DNA from: Opacimonas viscosa
GTDB lineage: Bacteria > Pseudomonadota > Gammaproteobacteria > Enterobacterales > Alteromonadaceae
DNA: 64,000 bases
Direction of reading: 5' to 3'
NCBI RefSeq assembly: GCF_024199005.1
Contig: NZ_JANATA010000002.1
Coordinates: 62,001-126,000 of the forward strand
A program made the translations under genes and the position numbers. Shown piece after piece: positions 39,988 through 49,811 of this stretch; positions within the stretch are counted from its first letter, which is position 1; each line of letters opens with the position of its first letter. A model generated the notes under the pieces. That model worked only from the letters and a program-made list of their open reading frames with translations. It had not been told where the DNA came from and made no database searches.

Positions 39988-41373
39988 ATGTCTTTTAATA
40001 TTGCTTTAAGTGGTGTCTCAGCGGCACAAAAAGATTTAGATACAACCTCTAATAACATTGCAAACGTCAATACCGTCGGCTTTAAAGAGTCACGTGCTGA
40101 GTTTGGTGATGTATATGCTTCTTCACTCCTTTCATCAGGGAAGACCAAAGTGGGTGACGGGGTATTAACTCAAGAAGTTTCACAGCAGTTTTCTCAAGGT
40201 AGTTTATCCTTTACTCAGAACGCATTAGATTTAGCGATAACGGGTAATGGTTTTTTTGCTACGGTGCCTGAGATAACTTCACGGGATTTCTCCTTTACCA
40301 GAGCCGGTCAATTTAAACTGGATTCTGATAACTTCGTAGTGAATTCCAATGGTGATAATTTACTTGGTTTTCCTGTGAATCCAGATGGTACATCTTCATC
40401 TGTTGCCTTATCTACATCTGTTCCTGTGCGAATTCCAGACTCTTCTGGCTCTCCTCAATCTACCAGTGAAGTTGATTTGCGGATGAATTTACCAGCAGGT
40501 GACCAAACTAATGATGTGGCAAACTTTGATCCCGATGATCCTCTCACATATAACGCAGCAACCTCTGTCACTGTCTATGATTCTTTGGGTGATAGCCATG
40601 TGATGACTTATTACTTTGTCAAAGACCAAGATGTAAATGTTAGTAATGAGTGGTATGTGATAGCTGCAGTTGACGACGAATTAGTGGATTTAACTAACTC
40701 CGATGGTTCAGCACCAGATCTTGCACTTGCAGCTAATGTAGCAGGTGCGAATACAGGTAATGCTGTCGCTGCAGGCAAACTGAAGTTCAGTCAAGGCGGA
40801 GATTTTATTGGTATAGAATCTGCCGATGGTATTGCCCAATTAGACAGTAAGTTAAAAACAGTTGCGTTAGGTGACATGATTTTGTCTAACGGTTCTGATG
40901 CTACTCAACAAATATCGATTGACTTTAACTTACAAACCAATGGTGCGACACCTAATGAGCCGACTCAATTTGCATCTGCTTTTGAGGTCACCTCGTTAGA
41001 GCAAAATGGTTTACCTGTAGGACGGTTAACAGGGATTGATATTGGAGCGGATGGCTTAGTTAGAGCAACGTTCTCAAATGGTACGTCAGAACCGATTGTC
41101 AGAGTGGCTTTGGCACGTTTCTCCAATGAACAGGGTTTGACTCAACAATCATCGACGCAATGGAAAGAAAGTATCCTTTCAGGCGAAGCATTAGCAGGTG
41201 AAGCAACGACTGGCACTTATGGTGATATTAATTCTTCTGCACTAGAACAAGCCAACGTGAACTTGACGACTGAGTTGATTGATATGATTGTTGCACAAAG
41301 AAACTTCCAGGCGAGCTCACGAGCGTTAGAAGTAAATAATCAGTTAAACCAAACTATCTTGAACATTAGATAA
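39988..41373 (+). CDS. flgE: Flagellar hook protein FlgE
   Basis: Main hook subunit, 461 aa. The N-terminal MSFNIALSGVSAAQKDLDTT with SNNIANVNTVGFKES and the C-terminal LIDMIVAQRNFQASSRALEV form the D0 coiled coil. The central part holds hook D1/D2 domains. SD AGGAG lies before the ATG. A two-hairpin terminator region follows, ending the flgBCDE transcript. Confidence 0.96.
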   Translation: MSFNIALSGVSAAQKDLDTTSNNIANVNTVGFKESRAEFGDVYASSLLSSGKTKVGDGVLTQEVSQQFSQGSLSFTQNALDLAITGNGFFATVPEITSRDFSFTRAGQFKLDSDNFVVNSNGDNLLGFPVNPDGTSSSVALSTSVPVRIPDSSGSPQSTSEVDLRMNLPAGDQTNDVANFDPDDPLTYNAATSVTVYDSLGDSHVMTYYFVKDQDVNVSNEWYVIAAVDDELVDLTNSDGSAPDLALAANVAGANTGNAVAAGKLKFSQGGDFIGIESADGIAQLDSKLKTVALGDMILSNGSDATQQISIDFNLQTNGATPNEPTQFASAFEVTSLEQNGLPVGRLTGIDIGADGLVRATFSNGTSEPIVRVALARFSNEQGLTQQSSTQWKESILSGEALAGEATTGTYGDINSSALEQANVNLTTELIDMIVAQRNFQASSRALEVNNQLNQTILNIR

Positions 41374-41385
41374 GTTTACCAATGA

Positions 41386-41461
41386 ATAACCGGCATTTTC
41401 CTGTCGGTTATCTTTATATCGAATTACAATCCCATTAAAACCGCTATCTTAGCGGTTTTTT
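41386..41461 (+). terminator. Two-hairpin terminator region after flgE
   Basis: First stem ATAACCG/CGGTTAT (41386-41411). Second stem ACCGCTA/TAGCGGT (41440-41456) with a TCT loop and T run; the second looks like the working terminator. Confidence 0.8.
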
Positions 41462-41468
41462 GCATTTA

Positions 41469-41484
41469 TGGCATTGACTTTGCT
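41469..41484 (+). promoter_or_regulatory. Sigma54 promoter of flgFGHIJ
   Basis: TGGCAT-N5-TTGCT with exact GG-N10-GC spacing, about 38 nt before flgF. Confidence 0.8.
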
Positions 41485-41521
41485 TTAGTTAATATATGTT
41501 TTTATAGGTCAAGTGATTGTC

Positions 41522-42265
41522 ATGGATAAAATGTTATACATTGCGGCAAGTGGAGCAAAACAAGATTTACTTGGTACTGCCGTACGCGCCAATAATTTAG
41601 CCAATGCACAAACCACAGGGTTTAAAGCTCAACTTGAACAGGCAAGAGCGATGCCTGCATACGGCGAAGGTTTGCCGACTCGTGTTTTTGCAATGACAGA
41701 AAGCCCTACTAATAATTATGAGTCAGGTCCATTGCAAACCACCGGTCGTGATTTGGATATGGCTATTCAAGGCGATGGTTTTTTTGCTGTCCAAGACCAA
41801 AATGGTGCTGAAGCGTATACCAGAGCAGGCAGTTTACAAATCAATGCCAATGGCATGTTACAAGATGCCAAAGGTAATTTAGTTATGGGTGACAACGGCC
41901 CAATCAATATCCCAGGGGCATTCAATAATATTAGTATTGCTAGCGATGGGATGGTGATGACGCGACCTCAAGGCGCTCCTGAAACAGAACTTGCAGAAGT
42001 CGGTAGAATAAAATTAGTTAAACCAGAATACAGCGATGTTAAACGCGGTGAAGATGGCTTATTTCGCATGAAAAATGCGGAATTAGCTGATGCCGATGCC
42101 ACCGTAATTGTTGCCGGTGGCATGTTAGAAGGCTCAAATGTCAATGCGGTTGATGAAATGGTTAGTATGATTTCATTACAGCGTCATTATGAAATGCAAG
42201 TTAAGTTGATGAAAAAGGCAGATACCTTATCTACCCGGGCAAATCAGCTACTTAGAATTCTATAA
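41522..42265 (+). CDS. flgF: Flagellar basal body rod protein FlgF
   Basis: Proximal rod protein of 247 aa. ATG 41522 gives the family N-terminus MDKMLYIAASGAKQ; GTG 41513 in frame is a possible alternative and is closer to the AGG. Motifs are RANNLANAQTTGFKAQ and the C-terminal GSNVNAVDEMVSMISLQRHY. flgG follows 21 nt downstream. Confidence 0.94.
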   Translation: MDKMLYIAASGAKQDLLGTAVRANNLANAQTTGFKAQLEQARAMPAYGEGLPTRVFAMTESPTNNYESGPLQTTGRDLDMAIQGDGFFAVQDQNGAEAYTRAGSLQINANGMLQDAKGNLVMGDNGPINIPGAFNNISIASDGMVMTRPQGAPETELAEVGRIKLVKPEYSDVKRGEDGLFRMKNAELADADATVIVAGGMLEGSNVNAVDEMVSMISLQRHYEMQVKLMKKADTLSTRANQLLRIL

Positions 42266-42286
42266 ATAAATTGGGGGAGAAGGCTT

Positions 42287-43075
42287 ATGCACCCAGCATT
42301 ATGGATCAGTAAAACAGGGTTAGATGCCGCACAAACTGATGTATCAGTGGTATCAAATAACTTAGCTAACGCAAGCACTGTAGGCTTTAAAAAAGACCGA
42401 GCTATTTTTGAAGATTTACTTTATCAAAATATCAATCAGCCAGGTGGACGGTCCTCAGCGGATACCGAATTACCCTCTGGATTAATGCTCGGCGCTGGTT
42501 CTAAAGTCGTCGCAACACAGAAGACTCATACTCAAGGCAATATGTTAACGACTGAAAATGCCTTAGATTTATCGGTACAAGGGCGTGGTTTTTTTGAAAT
42601 ACAACAGCCGGATGGCAGTTTGTCTTATACCCGCAATGGCCAGTTTACTTTGAATGACCAAGGCCAAATGGTAACACCGGGAGCCGGCTTACTGTTACAA
42701 CCAGTAGTCACTATTCCACCTGATGCCCAACAAATTACCATTTCACAAGATGGGGAAGTATCAGCCACTATCAGAGGTCAGGCTGAACCACAAGTACTCG
42801 GTCAGCTAACCATTAGTGATTTTATTAATCCAACCGGTTTACAGCCAATTGGGCAAAACCTGTACGTTGAAACGGCGGTGAGTGGAGCGCCTATTCAGGG
42901 GAACCCTAGCGTGGATGGTTTGGGATCTTTGGTGCAAGGTGCTTTAGAAACATCCAATGTCAATGTGACCGAAGAGCTGGTGAATTTGATTGAGTCGCAA
43001 CGTTTATACGAAATGAACTCCAAAGTGATTTCTGCTGTGGATCAGATGCTTGGTCAAGTGATTCAACAACTTTAA
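42287..43075 (+). CDS. flgG: Flagellar basal body rod protein FlgG (distal rod)
   Basis: Distal rod subunit, 262 aa, the standard length. It starts MHPALWISKTGLDAAQTD with the rod motif SNNLANASTVGFKKDR. It contains the long FlgG-specific segment QGNMLTTENALDLSVQGRG and ends VNLIESQRLYEMNSKVISAV. Confidence 0.97.
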   Translation: MHPALWISKTGLDAAQTDVSVVSNNLANASTVGFKKDRAIFEDLLYQNINQPGGRSSADTELPSGLMLGAGSKVVATQKTHTQGNMLTTENALDLSVQGRGFFEIQQPDGSLSYTRNGQFTLNDQGQMVTPGAGLLLQPVVTIPPDAQQITISQDGEVSATIRGQAEPQVLGQLTISDFINPTGLQPIGQNLYVETAVSGAPIQGNPSVDGLGSLVQGALETSNVNVTEELVNLIESQRLYEMNSKVISAVDQMLGQVIQQL

Positions 43076-43097
43076 TGGCTAATTAAGAGGTGTCGTG

Positions 43098-43790
43098 ATG
43101 CGTTTTCATTATTTATTCAGTCTGTCGTTTGCTGTGTTTTTGTTGCAGGGGTGCTCCTCGACAACAACGACACCACCAGTGCAAGCCAATGACCCGTTTT
43201 ACGCACCGCCGATCCCACCTATAGCCGCGACAAAGATTGTCGAAGATGGCGGGTTATTTCGAGCGCAAACGGCCAACAGTTTATACTCTGATGTAAAAGC
43301 AAGACGGGTTGGTGACATCATCACGGTGCAATTAAGAGAAAATACTAATGCCAGTAAATCGGCAGCAACTGCGACGTCACGAGAAAGTGGTGTTGAGCTG
43401 AGTCCGATTACCGGTCTAGGTGGCAATGCTATTAATATAGGTGGACAAGCCATTCAATTAGGGATTAACGGTGGTACCGAATTCAGCGGTGATGCTTCAA
43501 CTAATCAAAGTAATAGTTTATCTGGCAATATTTCAGTGACAGTCGTGAATGTCTTGCCAAATAATAACTTGATTATTCGCGGAGAAAAATGGCTGACCCT
43601 AAACGCAGGGGATGAATACATCCGTTTAACAGGGATTATTCGCCCAGAAGACATCTCTCCAGGTAACCAAATCGAATCGAGCAAAATAGCAAATGCACGT
43701 ATCCAATATAGTGGTACGGGAAGTTTTTCTGAAGCTCAACAACAAGGCTGGCTAACCCGGTTCTTTAACTCTTCATGGTGGCCATTATAA
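43098..43790 (+). CDS. flgH: Flagellar basal body L-ring protein FlgH
   Basis: Outer-membrane lipoprotein forming the L ring. ATG 43098 with SD AAGAGG is chosen over GTG 43095. The 230-aa precursor has the lipobox LQGC with Cys19. The conserved core [20 protein letters not shown] is followed by [13 protein letters not shown] and [14 protein letters not shown]. The flgI start overlaps its stop. Confidence 0.96.
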   Translation: MRFHYLFSLSFAVFLLQGCSSTTTTPPVQANDPFYAPPIPPIAATKIVEDGGLFRAQTANSLYSDVKARRVGDIITVQLRENTNASKSAATATSRESGVELSPITGLGGNAINIGGQAIQLGINGGTEFSGDASTNQSNSLSGNISVTVVNVLPNNNLIIRGEKWLTLNAGDEYIRLTGIIRPEDISPGNQIESSKIANARIQYSGTGSFSEAQQQGWLTRFFNSSWWPL

Positions 43791-44929
43791 TGTTTATGAA
43801 AATGCAAAACCCACTGACAAAGCTTTTCTGCGCTGGATTAGTACTGAGCATAGTCTTAAGTACCTCTGTTTTCGCCCAACAAAGAATTAAAGATCTCGCT
43901 TCTATTCAAGGGGTTAGAGCTAATCAATTAGTCGGTTATGGTTTAGTCGTTGGTTTACCTGGAACCGGTGAGCAGAGTCCTTTTACTGAACAGAGTTTTC
44001 GGACTATGTTGTCAAACTTTGGGATCAGTTTGGATGAAAATACCAAACCGAAAATTAAAAATGTAGCTGCCGTCGCCGTACATGCTGAGTTGCCAGCATT
44101 TGCCAAGCCAGGACAAACGATTGACATCACCGTTTCATCGGTAGGTGAAGCATCTAGTTTGCGTGGTGGCACATTATTGCGTACTTTTTTAAAAGGCTTA
44201 GATGGCCAAGTGTACGCCGTTGCTCAAGGCAGTTTAGTGGTGAGTGGTTTCGGTGCTCAAGGTGCAGATGGTTCTCGTATTATCGCTAATACACCTACGG
44301 TTGGACGGATCCCAAACGGGGCGCTAGTAGAAAGAGAAGTCCCCAGTGGACTAATGCATGGCAAAGAATTGACACTCAATTTACATCGCCCTGATTTTTC
44401 TACCGCACAAGCTTTAGCTAATGCAATTAATGAACGTTTGGGTGGTGATCCTCTTAACGGTACTGCTATCGCCAGACCGATTGACGCAACCTCAGTCAAG
44501 GTTTCTGCGCCAACTGATCAGAGTCAACGCATTGGCTTTTTGGCTACCATAGAAAACTTTACCTTTACCCCTGCGGATGCTTCTGCCCGTGTCGTGATTA
44601 ATTCTCGGACCGGAACGATTGTGGTCGGTAAAAATGTTAGATTACTGCCGGCGGCAATTACCCATGGTGGTTTGACAGTCACGATTTCAGAGAATATTCA
44701 AGTTGATCAACCAAACCCACTAGCTCAAGGAGAGACCGCTATTACTCCTCAATCCATCATAGACGTGGATATGGCGGATTCAAGAATGTTTAAATTTGAT
44801 CCAGGAGTGACGCTAGATGAACTCGTGCGTGCCGTCAACCAAGTTGGTGCTGCACCTGGTGATTTAATGGCTATTTTGGAAGCTCTGCGTCAAGCGGGTG
44901 CATTGCAAGGCGAATTGGTTGTTATCTAA
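43790..44929 (+). CDS. flgI: Flagellar basal body P-ring protein FlgI
   Basis: Periplasmic P-ring subunit. The frame is open from 43775, but ATG 43790 (TAATG overlap with flgH) gives a 379-aa precursor with a signal peptide ([18 protein letters not shown]). The mature start is [20 protein letters not shown], then [13 protein letters not shown]. The C-terminus [20 protein letters not shown] is conserved. It overlaps flgJ. Confidence 0.96.
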   Translation: MFMKMQNPLTKLFCAGLVLSIVLSTSVFAQQRIKDLASIQGVRANQLVGYGLVVGLPGTGEQSPFTEQSFRTMLSNFGISLDENTKPKIKNVAAVAVHAELPAFAKPGQTIDITVSSVGEASSLRGGTLLRTFLKGLDGQVYAVAQGSLVVSGFGAQGADGSRIIANTPTVGRIPNGALVEREVPSGLMHGKELTLNLHRPDFSTAQALANAINERLGGDPLNGTAIARPIDATSVKVSAPTDQSQRIGFLATIENFTFTPADASARVVINSRTGTIVVGKNVRLLPAAITHGGLTVTISENIQVDQPNPLAQGETAITPQSIIDVDMADSRMFKFDPGVTLDELVRAVNQVGAAPGDLMAILEALRQAGALQGELVVI

Positions 44930-46047
44930 TGATTAAAAGTGACGGTTTTATGCCGGGTCAGCAATTACAAGATACCTTGGATATGTCACGTAATGTGCAT
45001 GATTTAGGGAGCTTGGATAAGTTACGTCAAGCTGCAAGAACAGGTGACAAAGCTGCTTTAATGGAAGCTAGTAAGCAGTTTGAAGGAATCTTCATTAATA
45101 TGATGATTAAATCGATGCGTAAAGCAAGTGATGTGCTAGCTGACGAGGATTCACCGATGAACTCTCAACAAGTATCGTTTTATCGTGATATGCATGACAA
45201 ACAAATGGCAACATCCATGGCGACGAACAGTAGTATGGGATTAGCAAACGTTATCTATCAACAGTTTGGTGGGGATGATTCATTCACACCTTCTACCGTT
45301 ATTCGCTCAGATGGTAATTTATCAGATTTACAGCGCAACCCTCATTTGCGAGTCAGTACTCAAGCAGCAACGCATAATGGGGTATCTAACATATCTCTTG
45401 ACGCAGTTCGTGACACTAGAATGAATACGGAAAACTCAATCGCACCAGACGTGACTGTCACTAAAACAGCTGCATTTTCACGTCCGGAAGATTTTGTCAC
45501 TACTCTTTACCCAGTTCTAGAAAAAGTAGCAGACGATATAGGTTTAGAGCCTCAAGCTTTGTTAGCCCAAGCTGCGGTTGAAACGGGTTGGGGAAAATAT
45601 ATGTTCCATACGAATAATGCGAATGCACATAATTTATTTGGCATAAAAGCGCATAACGGGTGGCATGGAGAGAAGGTCCAAGTACCTACGTTAGAATATG
45701 AAAATGGTACAGCTAAAAAAGTACATGCAGAGTTTCGTCAATATGATTCATTTGCTGATGCGGCTGATGACTACGTCCAGTTTTTACAAGATAACCCGCG
45801 TTATAAAACGGCACTTGCCAACACCGCCTCACCTAAAGCATATTTTACCGAGTTACAAAAAGCAGGGTATGCCACAGACCCTGATTATGCTCGTAAAGTA
45901 CTGCATGTGTTAGATAGTAAAACGATGCAGGATGCGTTGAATAATTCAGATCTAGCGAAAATGAATGCCTCTGCGTCAGTTGCCAGTAGTGTACTGAGTA
46001 ATGATGGTATGCAAGTTGACCCAGCGCAGCAAAGGAAAGGTGATTAA
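44929..46047 (+). CDS. flgJ: Flagellar assembly peptidoglycan hydrolase FlgJ
   Basis: Bifunctional rod cap and peptidoglycan hydrolase. The 372-aa protein has the rod-binding domain (about 42-100, EASKQFEGIFINMMIKSMRK) and a C-terminal glucosaminidase domain (about 185-340). The latter has catalytic Glu219 in QAAVETGWGKY and NLFGIKAHNGWHG. ATG overlaps the flgI stop, and flgK begins 2 nt after its stop. Confidence 0.96.
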   Translation: MIKSDGFMPGQQLQDTLDMSRNVHDLGSLDKLRQAARTGDKAALMEASKQFEGIFINMMIKSMRKASDVLADEDSPMNSQQVSFYRDMHDKQMATSMATNSSMGLANVIYQQFGGDDSFTPSTVIRSDGNLSDLQRNPHLRVSTQAATHNGVSNISLDAVRDTRMNTENSIAPDVTVTKTAAFSRPEDFVTTLYPVLEKVADDIGLEPQALLAQAAVETGWGKYMFHTNNANAHNLFGIKAHNGWHGEKVQVPTLEYENGTAKKVHAEFRQYDSFADAADDYVQFLQDNPRYKTALANTASPKAYFTELQKAGYATDPDYARKVLHVLDSKTMQDALNNSDLAKMNASASVASSVLSNDGMQVDPAQQRKGD

Positions 46048-46049
46048 CT

Positions 46050-48197
46050 ATGACGATTAATTCTAATTTATTCACGATAGCCAATTCAGGTGTCACTGCG
46101 TCTAACACCTTGCTTAGTACGACAGGTCGTAATATCGCCAACGTCAATACAGAAGGGTATGTTCGTGAAACCACGCAATTCATCGGGGAACAGCACGGTG
46201 GTGTAGGACAAGGCACGACTGAAAGAGTACTGAGTTCTTTTGCGACCAATCAATTGCGTCGTGACACGACCAATGTTGGTGAATTAACGTCCTTTGCCCA
46301 AAATACTGGGAATCTAGATTCTATACTCGCGAATGAAGCAAATAGTGTCACTCAGGGGATGAGTTCTTTATTTGCAGCTATTCAAACAGCAGCAGATGAC
46401 CCAACTAATTTACCATCACGAGATCTCGTGATTGGACAAACGACCACTTTACTGGGGCGGATGTCTGGGATTGGTTCGTACATGGATGATTTACAGCGCG
46501 AATTAAATCTATCCTTTGATAACCAAGTACAAAGAGCTAACAGCCTCATTCAAAATATTGCTGATTTAAATGAGTCGATTAGTGTTGTATCAGGTAATGG
46601 TCAAGTAGGTGATCCTAATGTTCTTATGAATGAGAGAGATTTAAATATTCTCGAATTAGCTGAGATCTTGTCTATTGAGACTAGGGTTTCGCAAAATGGA
46701 ACCGGGGCGATCAATGTCAGTTTATCCTCAGGTGAGGCGTTGATCATGGATACTGGAAAATTTAATATTTTGCAAATGAGTAGTGAGGCAGATTTAAATT
46801 TCCGTACTTTGGAATTGAATACCGAATACTCTAGCACTGCCTCGAAGTTAAATACCTCCATCCATGTGACAGAGGAAAACATTGGTGGTGCATTAGGTGG
46901 GTTATTCAAGTTTCGCAATGATGTATTGGAACCGACAGCTAGAGAACTCGGACAAATGGCTTTGGTTTTAGCGGATAATCTGAATCAACAAAATGCTATG
47001 GGTATGGATCTCGACCAACAAATAGGTAGTGATATCATAGCGGTTCCTGAATTTGCAGCGTTGAACTACATTGATAATGCTAATTTGGATTCAGAAATGT
47101 ATGGTCGCTTAACTCCCGGTGCCAGCCATCAGTTGATAGATTCTGATTACAGAATTACGATTTTAACACCTCCTTCAGGGGGCACTCCGAATACATTTGA
47201 TATATCGGTTGATGCGCTTGATCCTGATGGGGCTCCAACGTTAGATGAGTTTAACAACCCGATTACACAAACTCTGACGGTTAGTGCTGAGGCTGCTACG
47301 TTTACCCCTGTTAATGGTGGTATAGAACTAGAGTTTCCTTCAGGAAGTAACTATGTAGTGGGTGATCGGTTTTTAATTCAGCCCACGCGTAATGCCGCGA
47401 CTGAGATTACTATGGCAACGACTCGAGCTGAAGATTTAGCCTTTGCGGCGCCATTAAGAGCCCAAGAAAGTATTAATAATCTTGGCGATGCAAAAGTGAC
47501 TGCAACCATTGTTACCAACACAAGTACAGTGGGTTCAGGACAGGAGCAATCAGCCTTTACTAGCACCAAAGCATTGCAGACGGCAACCCAATCACCTGAT
47601 CCTGTGTTAGGACCACCTACAGAAATCCGTTTTACAGCTCGTGATGCTTATGACGTGTTGGACGCTAATGGGGCCACTATTGCTTCCGTAACAGGCGTGA
47701 CTAGCTTAGATAACTTATTAGCTCAGGCCAAGAATGATGGTGCGTCGGGGTGGCCAGCATCGTTTAGCGCACTCAATGATTATCCTGGATATGACGTAAG
47801 CCTACAGGGTGAACCGCGCGCCAATGATAGTTTTTTTCTAGCGTATAACCTAAATGGTATTACAGATAATAGTAATGCTATTGCTATGGCGGATATTCAA
47901 TCTAAAGGCACTATCAAAATTAGTAATAATAGCACTGGCCAACTTGCCACCCTGCATGAAAACTATGCCAACATGGTAGGTAAAGTAGGCGAAGCGGCTG
48001 GCCGTGCTCAGATTTCTCTGGAGGCTGCAGAAGTCATGAAAACCCAATCTGAGAATTGGTTTGATTCAGTTTCAGGTGTTAACTTGGACGAGGAAGCTGC
48101 AAATTTAGTGCGTTTTCAACAATCATATGCGGCATCCGCTAGGATTATTACGACAGCTCAAGAGATTTTCGATACAATTTTAGCGGCGGTGAGGTAA
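46050..48197 (+). CDS. flgK: Flagellar hook-associated protein FlgK (HAP1)
   Basis: Hook-filament junction protein. The 715-aa product has N-terminal TTGRNIANVNTEGYVRETTQ and the C-terminal NLVRFQQSYAASARIITTAQ, which form the D0 coiled coil. The variable centre is longer than in E. coli FlgK (547 aa). flgL starts 3 nt later. No sigma54 or sigma28 element was found just upstream. Confidence 0.96.
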   Translation: MTINSNLFTIANSGVTASNTLLSTTGRNIANVNTEGYVRETTQFIGEQHGGVGQGTTERVLSSFATNQLRRDTTNVGELTSFAQNTGNLDSILANEANSVTQGMSSLFAAIQTAADDPTNLPSRDLVIGQTTTLLGRMSGIGSYMDDLQRELNLSFDNQVQRANSLIQNIADLNESISVVSGNGQVGDPNVLMNERDLNILELAEILSIETRVSQNGTGAINVSLSSGEALIMDTGKFNILQMSSEADLNFRTLELNTEYSSTASKLNTSIHVTEENIGGALGGLFKFRNDVLEPTARELGQMALVLADNLNQQNAMGMDLDQQIGSDIIAVPEFAALNYIDNANLDSEMYGRLTPGASHQLIDSDYRITILTPPSGGTPNTFDISVDALDPDGAPTLDEFNNPITQTLTVSAEAATFTPVNGGIELEFPSGSNYVVGDRFLIQPTRNAATEITMATTRAEDLAFAAPLRAQESINNLGDAKVTATIVTNTSTVGSGQEQSAFTSTKALQTATQSPDPVLGPPTEIRFTARDAYDVLDANGATIASVTGVTSLDNLLAQAKNDGASGWPASFSALNDYPGYDVSLQGEPRANDSFFLAYNLNGITDNSNAIAMADIQSKGTIKISNNSTGQLATLHENYANMVGKVGEAAGRAQISLEAAEVMKTQSENWFDSVSGVNLDEEAANLVRFQQSYAASARIITTAQEIFDTILAAVR

Positions 48198-48200
48198 ATA

Positions 48201-49424
48201 ATGCGTATCTCTACTAATCAAATTTATAACCAAAATTTACGGGCGATCCTAGATAACCAATCAGCTTTGAGTGAAACTCAAATGCAACTCGCTACGGGTA
48301 AAAAACTGACAAAACCGTCGGACGACCCAGTAGGAGCCGCTAAAGTAATTCGCATTACCGAAGAGTTAGATAAAATCACCCAATTCAAACGCAATAATGA
48401 TCTTTTGCAAAACTCACTAGAGCAACAAGATACCGTGTTAACTAGTATTAAAACGGCGCTCAATCGAGCTAGAGTGTTAACTGTTCAGTCCGGTTCTGGT
48501 GTTGTTGGGGTTGCTGAACGACAAGCCATTGCTAGTGAGATTTCACAGATCAGAGACGAAGTTTTCGATTTAATGAATACCCAAAATGCGAGTGGAGAAT
48601 TTATTTTTGCTGGTTATCAATCTCAGGAACCTGCTTTTGCATTCAATTACGGCGCTACTGGAGCCCAATATACATTTCAGGGAGATACTGGTACCAATGA
48701 AGTAAAAATTTCTGATAGTGTGGCCATCCAAAGTACATCTTCTGGGCAAGATATTTTTGAAAATGTGTTTGCGCGTAAACGATTTAGTCTGGATAGTTCA
48801 TCAGGTATGACGGCTAATAGTATTGATGTTACAAAGCAAGCTACCTTCGATCAATTTCATAATACTTATTATGACCCAACAAATCCTACTAATAACCAAT
48901 TTGAAATGCGTGTCAACGGGACCAATGAGATTGAGGTCATACAAGTAGGTACAGGCACTATTATTGACACTTTACCTTTTGTGAGTGACGCAGCTTTCGA
49001 GTATGAGGGCTTAGAGTTAAATCTGACTGGAACACCAGGACAGTCGATTACAATATCACTAGATCCCCCAGTAAAAAGAAACGCTGCTGAAACGTTAAAC
49101 CAATTTGTTCGTTCATTAACAGATGCCACAATATCGGATAGTGACTTTGCTCAAGCCTTATCAGATACTTTGGTTGGTATAGATAATGCGGCGAATAAGA
49201 TTGCTTTAGAAAGTTCTTCATTGGGTGCACGAATGAATGTCGCTGAGCAAATCAATACAGCAAATTTAGATATTGAAATTGCCAACAAAACAGCCCGTTC
49301 TTCTATTCAAGATTTAGATTATGCAGAGGCCACAACGCGCTTTTCATTACAAGAAACGGCGTTCAATGCTGCACTAGCGACCTTTCCGAAAGTCACCAAT
49401 TTAAGTCTATTCCAATACATATAG
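48201..49424 (+). CDS. flgL: Flagellar hook-associated protein FlgL (HAP3)
   Basis: Second junction protein, 407 aa, in the flagellin superfamily. It starts MRISTNQIYNQNLRAILDNQ, with MQLATGKKLTKPSDDPVGAA near residue 30. The C-terminus is DLDYAEATTRFSLQETAFNA. It is longer than E. coli FlgL (317 aa) because of a larger middle domain. Confidence 0.95.
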   Translation: MRISTNQIYNQNLRAILDNQSALSETQMQLATGKKLTKPSDDPVGAAKVIRITEELDKITQFKRNNDLLQNSLEQQDTVLTSIKTALNRARVLTVQSGSGVVGVAERQAIASEISQIRDEVFDLMNTQNASGEFIFAGYQSQEPAFAFNYGATGAQYTFQGDTGTNEVKISDSVAIQSTSSGQDIFENVFARKRFSLDSSSGMTANSIDVTKQATFDQFHNTYYDPTNPTNNQFEMRVNGTNEIEVIQVGTGTIIDTLPFVSDAAFEYEGLELNLTGTPGQSITISLDPPVKRNAAETLNQFVRSLTDATISDSDFAQALSDTLVGIDNAANKIALESSSLGARMNVAEQINTANLDIEIANKTARSSIQDLDYAEATTRFSLQETAFNAALATFPKVTNLSLFQYI

Positions 49425-49440
49425 TATTTATATACTTCCC

Positions 49441-49479
49441 TACACCTGTCGATTCAAAAAGATTGCATCGGCAGGTGTA
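49441..49479 (+). terminator. Strong hairpin after flgL
   Basis: Thirteen-bp stem (49441-49453 with 49467-49479, one G-T pair) and a 13-nt loop. It lacks a T run, so it may protect the mRNA 3' end rather than terminate. Confidence 0.55.
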
Positions 49480-49492
49480 AATCCTGCACATC

Positions 49493-49596
49493 ACAAACTC
49501 CAAAGTACCCCACTAACTTCACCGAACTCGACAAACTTCACAAACTTCACCGTACCTCACAAACTTCACAGTACCTCACAAACTTCAAAATAATCG
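49493..49596. repeat. 19-bp tandem direct-repeat array
   Basis: Five head-to-tail 19-bp units at 49493, 49512, 49540, 49559 and 49578, with a 9-bp partial unit at 49531. Consensus is about ACAAACTTCACMGTACCTC, degenerate at both ends. There are no spacers, so it is not CRISPR. It lies between flgL and the first flagellin promoter, in otherwise non-coding DNA (49425-49811). Confidence 0.85.
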
Positions 49597-49665
49597 TCAA
49601 AAAAATGGTGTTGTTGTCTTCATGTCCTGTATTTCTATCTTTTTTTGTAAATAGTCAATATTTGT

Positions 49666-49692
49666 TAAAGGGAATTTTTGATTTGTCGATAA
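49666..49692 (+). promoter_or_regulatory. Sigma28 promoter of flagellin gene 1
   Basis: -35 TAAAGGGA, 11-nt spacer, -10 GTCGATAA (7 of 8). Transcription would begin near 49700, giving a leader of about 110 nt. Confidence 0.8.
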
Positions 49693-49699
49693 GGATTCT

Positions 49700-49811
49700 G
49701 AGAGAGCCAGTAACACCAAGATTTTACCTTGGTGGGACTTTAAATATATATATCCGGAAATGATTCCGGCCTGCCAGCTCGTGCTGGACTGAGAGTAAAG
49801 GAGTGACTCAT
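49700..49811 (+). promoter_or_regulatory. Structured 5' leader of flagellin 1
   Basis: Three successive small hairpins: CACCAAG/CTTGGTG (49714-49734), CCGGAA/TTCCGG (49754-49769) and CCAGC/GCTGG (49774-49787). Element GGACTGAGAGTAAAGGAGTG (49786-49805), which contains the SD AAGGAG, comes next. The leader suggests post-transcriptional control of flagellin output; the regulator is not identified. Confidence 0.5.

Noticed and set aside
49493-49596. CRISPR-like array
   Set aside because: Repeats are contiguous with no unique spacers and no cas genes are present; it is a simple tandem array.
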